Shown here piece after piece: positions 7,254 through 12,221 of a DNA stretch of 12,221 bases. The stretch comes from an uncultured bacterium. GTDB lineage: Bacteria > Verrucomicrobiota > Kiritimatiellia > RFP12 > UBA1067. The DNA lies in contig CACYEO010000011.1 in assembly GCA_902773475.1 (NCBI GenBank), forward strand, positions 1 through 12,221, given 5' to 3'. A program made the translations under genes and the position numbers. The notes beneath the pieces were generated by a model. That model saw nothing but the letters and a program-made list of their open reading frames with translations, made no database searches and was not told the DNA's origin. Each line of letters opens with the position of its first letter. Within the stretch, counting starts at the first letter, position 1.

Positions 7254-8075
7254 ATGAAAATCGCGAAAATCGCGGCTGCAGCCGCTCTCGTGTCCGGTCT
7301 CGTACTTGCTCCGGCGGCGTCGCTGAGCGCGTCCGCCGAGCCCGCAGGCCTGACGGCGTCCGAAGGCGCCGCACCGGCCGCATCGTCCGACGGCGCGGCC
7401 GCCAAGCCCACGGCGCGAACGGGCTTTCTCGCCGCGCTCCTCGGCGCCAAGGAGTTCGACTTCATCGGCTTCATGCTGTGGCTTGCGCTTTTCGGCGACG
7501 GAATCGCGGCCATATACTTCGTGGTGGACTGCATGATCCTCATCCGCCCGGAGAAGATCATGCCGGCTTCGCTCATCGACAACGTCCAGAGCGCGATGGC
7601 GGAAGGCGACGTCATGAAAGCGCTCACCGTCTGCGAAAGCGAACCCGGCGCGATGGCGAACATCCTAAGCGCGGGCTTCACGCACGTGGAGGAAGGCTTC
7701 GACGTGATCCAGGAATCCATCGGGGCTGCGGCCGACCTCGAGACGGAGCGCATGATGCAGCGCCTGACGTGGATATCGGTGTGCTCCAACCTCGCGCCTA
7801 TGCTTGGCCTGCTCGGAACGGTGGAAGGCATGATCGGATGCTTCGCCACGCTCGCCAACGGAACGCCGGACGTGGGCGAACTCGCCGGCAACATCTCCGT
7901 GGCCCTGTGGACTACGGCGGGCGGCCTCGTTATCGCCATCCCTTCCATCACGGCGTTCTACGCGATCCGCAACAATGCCAACCGCATCATCCTGCGCATG
8001 ACTGCGCTCACGATGGAACTCATCAAGGGGCTGCGCGGCGTAGAGGTCGAGCAGACCGAGGAATACGCGCAGTAA
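7254..8075 (+). CDS. MotA/TolQ/ExbB proton channel family protein
   Basis: This 273-residue inner-membrane protein should form the pentameric channel that, with ExbD, couples proton flow to mechanical work in the periplasm. Residues 1-29 look like a signal peptide, followed by an Ala/Ser-rich periplasmic stretch (30-58). Three membrane helices follow: about 69-96, 174-198 and 211-238. The cytoplasmic loop between helices 1 and 2 is charged. Helix 2 carries APMLGLLGTVEGMIGCF (181-197) and helix 3 carries ISVALWTTAGGLVIAIP (214-230), the two signature segments of the family. Threonines 189 and 221 match the conserved channel threonines. The position of the helix-3 glutamate of E. coli ExbB is Val216. 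Two exbD-type genes follow immediately. Signal-peptide-bearing ExbB proteins are known in several phyla. Which branch (ExbB or TolQ) it belongs to cannot be told by eye. Confidence 0.93.
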   Translation: MKIAKIAAAAALVSGLVLAPAASLSASAEPAGLTASEGAAPAASSDGAAAKPTARTGFLAALLGAKEFDFIGFMLWLALFGDGIAAIYFVVDCMILIRPEKIMPASLIDNVQSAMAEGDVMKALTVCESEPGAMANILSAGFTHVEEGFDVIQESIGAAADLETERMMQRLTWISVCSNLAPMLGLLGTVEGMIGCFATLANGTPDVGELAGNISVALWTTAGGLVIAIPSITAFYAIRNNANRIILRMTALTMELIKGLRGVEVEQTEEYAQ

Positions 8076-8114
8076 GGCCGGGGCCGCGGGAAACCCCCGG
8101 AGGGAACAACGGCG

Positions 8115-8552
8115 ATGGGCAAGAAAAGATCCCAGGCTCAGGCTGAACTCGACATGACGCCGATGATCGACGTCGTGTTCCAGCTGATCATATTTTTCGT
8201 GGTGACCCTGAAGATGTCGGACGACCGCGACAAGACCGTCGCGCTGGCGGACGGCAGGGCGGGCGTCGAGATAAACGACGACAACCTCCCCAAGGGCCTC
8301 CACTACCTCACGATAGACGTGGCGAAGGACGGGCGCATATCGTACCACGACATGACGCTCACCCCGGAGAAGCTCAACGGCTTCATAAAGGACTGGGTGC
8401 GCAGATACGGCTCCGACTTCCCGTGCCTCATCCGCGCGGACGGCGAGGCCGTGCACAAGAACGTGTCCATCGTGATGCAGACCTTCACGGCCAACGGACT
8501 GTGGAAAATGACGTTCGTTGCCGTCGGACGCCGCAAGACCGAAAAGAAGTGA
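8115..8552 (+). CDS. ExbD/TolR-type biopolymer transport protein, paralogue 1
   Basis: This 145-residue protein has a short basic cytoplasmic N-terminus, one membrane helix (about 14-33) and a periplasmic domain. The helix contains DMTPMIDVVFQL, and Asp19 is the residue that carries protons in this family. The C-terminal half keeps the ExbD pattern: LTIDVAKDGRISY, LTPEKLNGFI, PCLIRADGEAVHKNVSIVMQTF and NGLWKMTFVAVG. Its length is typical of ExbD. The ATG is preceded by GGAGGG (8099-8104), spaced 10 nt. It is 39 nt behind exbB and only 10 nt ahead of a second ExbD gene. The two ExbDs may form a heterodimer inside the ExbB ring, where known systems hold two copies of one ExbD. Confidence 0.93.
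   Translation: MGKKRSQAQAELDMTPMIDVVFQLIIFFVVTLKMSDDRDKTVALADGRAGVEINDDNLPKGLHYLTIDVAKDGRISYHDMTLTPEKLNGFIKDWVRRYGSDFPCLIRADGEAVHKNVSIVMQTFTANGLWKMTFVAVGRRKTEKK
8151..8188 (+). repeat. 38-bp direct repeat in exbD1, copy 1
   Basis: These 38 bases, encoding the DMTPMIDVVFQL segment of ExbD1, recur without any mismatch at 8608-8645 in the second ExbD gene, including all synonymous positions. The surrounding codons differ. The distance between copies is 457 bp. Confidence 0.9.
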
Positions 8553-8562
8553 GGCGCTCGCA

Positions 8563-9198
8563 ATGGCTCTGAAAAGCAAACGCAAGGAACAGGACGATCC
8601 GAAACTGGACATGACGCCGATGATCGACGTCGTGTTCCAGCTGATGATTTTCTTCGTGGTCACGCTGAAGCAGGAGGACATCTACTCCATGCTTCTGGCG
8701 AACGCGCCGGCGCCCAACAACGGAAAGGCGGACGAAACGGCTCCGCAGCCCGTCAAGATCGACCTCGGCCCCGTCCACGCCTCGGACAAGAAATACGCGC
8801 ACATGACATTTGGCTCCGCCGAAGTGGGCGCCACGCGGGAAGTCGATCCGCGCGATCTTGTGAGAGAACAGTTCCAGGACGCGGGCCGGATGCGCGAAAA
8901 ATACGTGCGCGACGGCGATCTGCTCGTTCTGAAGCCCGGCCTGGAGGCGAAATACGCGGCCTACTGCGCCAAGCGCGGCCTTCCGCAGGGGCGCGTGGAC
9001 GACGATGCCATAATGTTCCACGCCACGCGTGGACTCCGCGACAAGCTCAAGAACGTCGACAAGGACCAGATCATCGTGGTTTCGTGCGCGAACGGCGCGC
9101 CGCATTCCCTGCTGCTCGACGTCCTGAACACGTGCACGCGTCTGGGTCTCAGAAACGTGAACGTGATGTCGTTCAACAACAATGTTTCGCCGCAGTGA
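8563..9198 (+). CDS. ExbD/TolR-type protein, paralogue 2, enlarged periplasmic domain
   Basis: This 211-residue protein has the same layout as its neighbour: a basic N-terminus, one membrane helix (about 16-35) with DMTPMIDVVFQL and the conserved proton-carrying Asp22, then a periplasmic part. The end, QIIVVSCANGAPHSLLLDVL to VNVMSF, fits the ExbD C-terminal fold. Between helix and fold lie roughly 60-70 extra residues, including VDPRDLVREQFQDAG and KPGLEAKYAAYCAKRG, not found in ordinary ExbD of about 140 residues. The start at 8563 is chosen because GAGG (8551-8554) overlapping the previous stop is spaced 8 nt, and because the membrane helix then has the usual short N-terminus; the frame is open back to 8518 inside exbD1. 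Duplication of exbD followed by divergence is likely. Confidence 0.92.
   Translation: MALKSKRKEQDDPKLDMTPMIDVVFQLMIFFVVTLKQEDIYSMLLANAPAPNNGKADETAPQPVKIDLGPVHASDKKYAHMTFGSAEVGATREVDPRDLVREQFQDAGRMREKYVRDGDLLVLKPGLEAKYAAYCAKRGLPQGRVDDDAIMFHATRGLRDKLKNVDKDQIIVVSCANGAPHSLLLDVLNTCTRLGLRNVNVMSFNNNVSPQ
8608..8645 (+). repeat. 38-bp direct repeat in exbD2, copy 2
   Basis: Exact second copy of the 38-bp segment at 8151-8188. Identity begins at the Asp codon before MTPMID and stops at the third base of the codon after VVFQL (ATC in copy 1, ATG in copy 2). Confidence 0.9.
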
Positions 9199-9213
9199 CG
9201 GCGCACCGGACGG

Positions 9214-9220
9214 AAGGAGG
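9214..9220 (+). promoter_or_regulatory. Strong Shine-Dalgarno fixing the start at 9227
   Basis: AAGGAGG, the best ribosome binding site in the window, ends 6 nt before the ATG at 9227. It rejects the longer reading from 9182, which would overlap exbD2, and favours 9227 over the in-frame ATG at 9233. Confidence 0.85.
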
Positions 9221-9226
9221 AATATC

Positions 9227-10960
9227 ATGGCGATGTCGGAAGATGAATTGAAGGCGGTCATCGACGAAGAAATGGAGCGTTTCCGCGAGGACGGATATTT
9301 TACGCGCCTGCGCAAGATGTTCAAGGGCCTCGGCATGCCGCACGAGACCAAGGAATACAAGATAGCCGCGATCGAACTCCAGCGCCAGCTCGCTCCTGTC
9401 CTCGCGTTCCTCATCGTGGGACTTCTCGTGCTGACGGGGCTTTTGATCGCGATTTTCGCGAAGAAGCCCGAACAGCAGACGTTCCAGATAGCGGCGCTCC
9501 CGCCCGAGCAGAACGAAGACATTGTCGAGGAGACGCCTCCCGAAACGCCGCCGGAGCCGCCAAAGGAGCCGGTGGTGACGGACGACATCCCGATCGACGT
9601 GGAAACGGTCGGCACGCCTTCCACCGTGGTCAATCCGAACGCCGCGTCCGTGGCGTCTGTCCAGCCTTCGCCGAACGATGCGGTGCAGATGATCAAGTCG
9701 CCCGTGAAGCTTTCGTCCATGGCCGGAGCGCGCGACGCGGGCCGGCGCGGCGAAATGACGCGGGGCGGCGCGGCCTACGGCGATCCGCTCACGGAAGCCG
9801 CGGTGCTGCGCGCCCTGCGCTGGCTGAAATACACGCAGGGCAAGGACGGCGCGTGGCACGTGAGCACGAACCACGGCACGATGACCGGCGGCGACAAGAG
9901 CGTCAAGAACCCCAACGGGAACATACTGGCCAACACCTCGTTCGCGCTTCTGACCTTCCTCGCGCACGGCGAAACCACGGGATCGGCGGAGTTCGGCGAC
10001 ACGGTGCGGCGCTCGATCGAATATCTGATGAAACAGGCGCACACCGACGGCCACGGGGTGTTCAGGTTCCGCGGGGCGGACGAACACGAATACGCATTCC
10101 TCATCGCGACCTACGCGCTTTCGGAAGCGTACGGCATGATGAAGAACCCGGAAATGAAGGAAGTGGCCGAGCAGGGCGTGAAGCGCATAATCGCCTCCCA
10201 GACTGCGCACGGCGGGTGGGAGTACAAGTTGAGCAGGTCCGGCACGGAGGACATATCGCTCGGCGGATGGGCGATCCAGGCCATGAAGGCGGCGAAGCTC
10301 GCCGGCATACATCCCGACGGGCTTGACGAATGCATTTCCAAGGCGATGCACTGCCTGCGCACGCGCAACTGGAACAGGAGGGACAAGTGCTTCGCGTATC
10401 GTCCGGGCAATTCGCGCAGGTACTACCTTTCTCCTGTCGGGTGCCTTGCGATGCAGCTTTTGGGCTACCGCAACGATCCGTGCGTGTTCGACACGCTGAA
10501 GCTGATGAAGGCGTGGCAGCCGGAATTCTCCACCAAAAAAGCGCCTAACGCCCAATACGCCAAATACTGGAGCGCTCCGCAGTACTACATGTACTACGCC
10601 ACGCAGTGCAAGTTCCAGGCGGGAATGCAGCCGAACGCCTCCGCCGAGAACTTCGAGCTTTGGAAAGTCTGGAACGGACAGATGAAGGCGCTGTATCCCA
10701 AGGCCCAGCGGATATGCTCCCAGAAGATCAAGGACACGAGAGGCAAGGAGCAGCAGATCGGCTACTGGATGAACCATGACAACTGGTCTTCCCGTCCCGT
10801 CATGGACACGTGCCTGTGCGCCCTCCAGCTGATGGTCTACTACCGCTACCTGCCGACCACCGCGTCCACCGTCAAGGAGACGGCGATCGAGGCGGCGGCG
10901 GAGCAGGCCGCCAAGGAGGCGGACGACGTGGCGGTAGATGTCGTGGGGGCGGACATCTGA
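9227..10960 (+). CDS. TonB-topology membrane protein with squalene-cyclase/prenyltransferase-like toroid domain
   Basis: This 577-residue protein has a charged cytoplasmic N-terminus (1-54), one membrane helix (about 55-77), a Pro/Glu-rich periplasmic linker (91-125, with PPETPPEPPKEP) and a low-complexity spacer to about 185. Residues 186-543 form an alpha/alpha-toroid-type domain of the squalene-cyclase/prenyltransferase-repeat class. QW-like motifs Q-x3-G-x-W occur at 204-210 and 325-331, SLGGWAIQAMK follows at 344-354, and the domain ends in LQLMVYYRYLP. A 34-residue Ala/acidic tail follows. The squalene-hopene cyclase catalytic DxDD is not seen, so binding rather than cyclisation is likely. 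Nine cysteines (369, 376, 388, 406, 419, 461, 497, 529, 531) all fall in the C-terminal part of the toroid, suggesting disulfides or a metal site. Position after exbB and two exbDs, plus topology, suggests it is the moving partner of the motor, replacing TonB or TolA. The membrane helix lacks the Ser/His pair of TonB. The function is inferred. Confidence 0.88.
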   Translation: MAMSEDELKAVIDEEMERFREDGYFTRLRKMFKGLGMPHETKEYKIAAIELQRQLAPVLAFLIVGLLVLTGLLIAIFAKKPEQQTFQIAALPPEQNEDIVEETPPETPPEPPKEPVVTDDIPIDVETVGTPSTVVNPNAASVASVQPSPNDAVQMIKSPVKLSSMAGARDAGRRGEMTRGGAAYGDPLTEAAVLRALRWLKYTQGKDGAWHVSTNHGTMTGGDKSVKNPNGNILANTSFALLTFLAHGETTGSAEFGDTVRRSIEYLMKQAHTDGHGVFRFRGADEHEYAFLIATYALSEAYGMMKNPEMKEVAEQGVKRIIASQTAHGGWEYKLSRSGTEDISLGGWAIQAMKAAKLAGIHPDGLDECISKAMHCLRTRNWNRRDKCFAYRPGNSRRYYLSPVGCLAMQLLGYRNDPCVFDTLKLMKAWQPEFSTKKAPNAQYAKYWSAPQYYMYYATQCKFQAGMQPNASAENFELWKVWNGQMKALYPKAQRICSQKIKDTRGKEQQIGYWMNHDNWSSRPVMDTCLCALQLMVYYRYLPTTASTVKETAIEAAAEQAAKEADDVAVDVVGADI

Positions 10961-10971
10961 TTCGCTCCGCC

Positions 10972-12221
10972 ATGCCGTTTTCCGTTTTTCTCGCCCTCAA
11001 GTACCTGCGCCCGCGCAGGTCGCTCGCGTCCGTCATAACCTTCGTTTCCATCCTCGGGGTGCAGCTCGGCGTGGCGATCGTGATCATCGTCCGCGCCGTG
11101 ATGACCGGCTTCGGCGACAAGTGGCAGGAGATGATTCTCGAGTTCAAGCCGCATGTGACGGTATCGCCCCGCGCGGGGACGCCGCTTGTCAGGAACGAGG
11201 CTCCGCTTGTCGCGGAGATCGAGAAGATCGAAGGCGTGAAGTCCGTCGCTCCGGTGATCGCCGCGCGCGTCCTGCTTGAGCGCCGCGTGTCGGGCGGATC
11301 GTCCCTTGTGGACGCGCCTGTCCTGCTGGGAATAGACGGAGACCGGGTGCGTTCCGCGTTTTTCCCGTCGGCGGCCGGCGGCGCCGCGCAATCCTCCGTG
11401 CGGATCGACGGCACGTGCGATCTTGAAGGCGAAACGCTCGTTCTGGGTTCGGGCCTTGCGAAGAAACTCGGCGTCCGCACGCCGCTCAACGGCGGTTCGC
11501 CGTACTTCGGGCTTCCTCTGGGGCACGCCACGGTGTATTCCCCGAAGACGCTTGTGAACCGCGACGAGATATATCTGCCGCTCAAATACCGCGTGGAAGG
11601 CGTGTTCAACCTGGGACACGGCGACTACGACGGCGAATACGCGCTTACGTCGCTTGCCAACATGCGCGAACTTCTCGGCATCGACGACGGCGTGATGTCG
11701 GTAAACGTGAAGACTTCGCCCGCCGTCGCCATGGATCCCGCCCGTTTCGGCCGGATCGTGGAAGAGATACGCAAGGTTGCAGGGCGGCGCGGACTTGAAG
11801 TCCGCACGTGGCAGGAACTCGACCGCCAGCTTTTCAACGCGCTCGCGGTCGAGAAAAACATGATGGCCCTTCTTCTGATGTTCATCACGGTTGTCGCCGT
11901 GTTCTGCGTGATGAACACGCTGCTCGTGCTGACCGTGCAGAAGGCGCCGGAAATTGGTCTGTTGAAGGCGCTCGGCTTCCCGGCGCGCAAGATAACCGGC
12001 GCATTCGTCGTGCACGGCCTGGTGCAGTGCGCGGCGGGGACGGTTCTTGGTCTGCTCTCGGCGTGGGCGGTTCTTGCGAATCTGCAGTCGATGGTGTCGT
12101 TCCTTTCCGGCGCCGGCGTGGAGGTTTTCCCCGCCGAGATATACAAGCTTTCCGAGATACCCTGGCGGCTCGTCCCGTCGGACGTCGCGTGGGTGGTGTG
12201 CTGCGTTTTCGGGTGCGGCGT
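10972..12221 (+). CDS. LolC/LolE family lipoprotein-release permease, 3'-truncated by window
   Basis: LolC/E proteins pair with the ATPase LolD to extract lipoproteins from the inner membrane and hand them to LolA. The 416 complete codons visible contain the family order: a first membrane helix (about 19-44) after the LALKYLRPRR start, a large periplasmic domain (45-295), then the FtsX-like part. That part has a helix at about 297-321 (NMMALLLMFITVVAVF, NTLLVLTV), the coupling segment KAPEIGLLKALGFPARKI (324-341) and a helix at about 342-370. The family motif FPAEIYKLSEIPWRLVPSD (386-404) precedes the last helix, which is cut by the window end. The start is 11 nt after the preceding stop with no Shine-Dalgarno, which suggests coupled re-initiation. 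LolC and LolE cannot be separated by eye. A LolD gene may lie just downstream. Confidence 0.9.
   Translation, partial: MPFSVFLALKYLRPRRSLASVITFVSILGVQLGVAIVIIVRAVMTGFGDKWQEMILEFKPHVTVSPRAGTPLVRNEAPLVAEIEKIEGVKSVAPVIAARVLLERRVSGGSSLVDAPVLLGIDGDRVRSAFFPSAAGGAAQSSVRIDGTCDLEGETLVLGSGLAKKLGVRTPLNGGSPYFGLPLGHATVYSPKTLVNRDEIYLPLKYRVEGVFNLGHGDYDGEYALTSLANMRELLGIDDGVMSVNVKTSPAVAMDPARFGRIVEEIRKVAGRRGLEVRTWQELDRQLFNALAVEKNMMALLLMFITVVAVFCVMNTLLVLTVQKAPEIGLLKALGFPARKITGAFVVHGLVQCAAGTVLGLLSAWAVLANLQSMVSFLSGAGVEVFPAEIYKLSEIPWRLVPSDVAWVVCCVFGCG

Noticed and set aside
9173..10777. Antisense open frame of 534 codons over the toroid gene
   Set aside because: Same composition artefact; the plus strand has a perfect ribosome binding site, a membrane helix and QW motifs.
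9785..10855. Active squalene-hopene cyclase or protein prenyltransferase enzyme
   Set aside because: QW-like repeats support the fold, but the catalytic DxDD of cyclases is absent and no enzyme partner (alpha subunit, isoprenoid genes) lies nearby. Only the fold is claimed.

Overview
This is a GC-rich bacterial chromosomal window of mostly housekeeping and cell-envelope genes. It shows no rRNA, tRNA, insertion sequence, phage gene or CRISPR array. A LolC/E permease, ExbB/ExbD proteins and several exported proteins point to a diderm. The mix of large exported TPR proteins, an ExbB with a signal peptide, two ExbD paralogues and a membrane-anchored squalene-cyclase/prenyltransferase-repeat protein resembles the PVC superphylum. 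My best guess is Kiritimatiellota/Lentisphaerota or a relative, but that is inference from gene content and not a phylogenetic result.

Layout: (1) 115-2182, plus strand: a sigma70-like promoter, then infA (translation factor IF-1) and, 4 nt later, a Uup-like ABC-F ATPase starting at GTG. This is a small translation operon. (2) 2192-2524, minus strand: a small DUF167/YggU-family protein, convergent with the ABC-F gene (9-nt gap). (3) 2525-2685: a 161-bp divergent control region with a good promoter on each strand and several short repeats. The plus-strand promoter sits so close to the next ATG that its mRNA should be leaderless. (4) 2686-12221, plus strand: a probable seven-gene operon. It encodes a giant exported TPR protein (1225 aa), a small exported beta-domain/TPR-like protein, an ExbB/TolQ proton-channel subunit, two different ExbD subunits, a TonB-topology protein whose periplasmic part is an alpha/alpha-toroid (QW-repeat) domain, and a LolC/E-type lipoprotein-release permease cut by the window end. 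Gaps are 37, 91, 39, 10, 28 and 11 nt, with no convincing internal promoter or terminator.

How they may work together: ExbB with two ExbDs should form a proton-driven motor in the inner membrane. In TonB and Tol systems such a motor moves a single-pass protein that reaches through the periplasm. Here the only candidate for that role has a cytoplasmic N-terminus, one membrane helix and a Pro/Glu-rich linker, but ends in a toroid domain with nine cysteines instead of a TonB or TolA C-terminus. The two exported TPR-type proteins could be periplasmic scaffolds, as CpoB is for Tol. Linkage to LolC/E suggests a role in outer-membrane or lipoprotein homeostasis. This TonB/Tol-like motor with a toroid effector is the most interesting part of the window.
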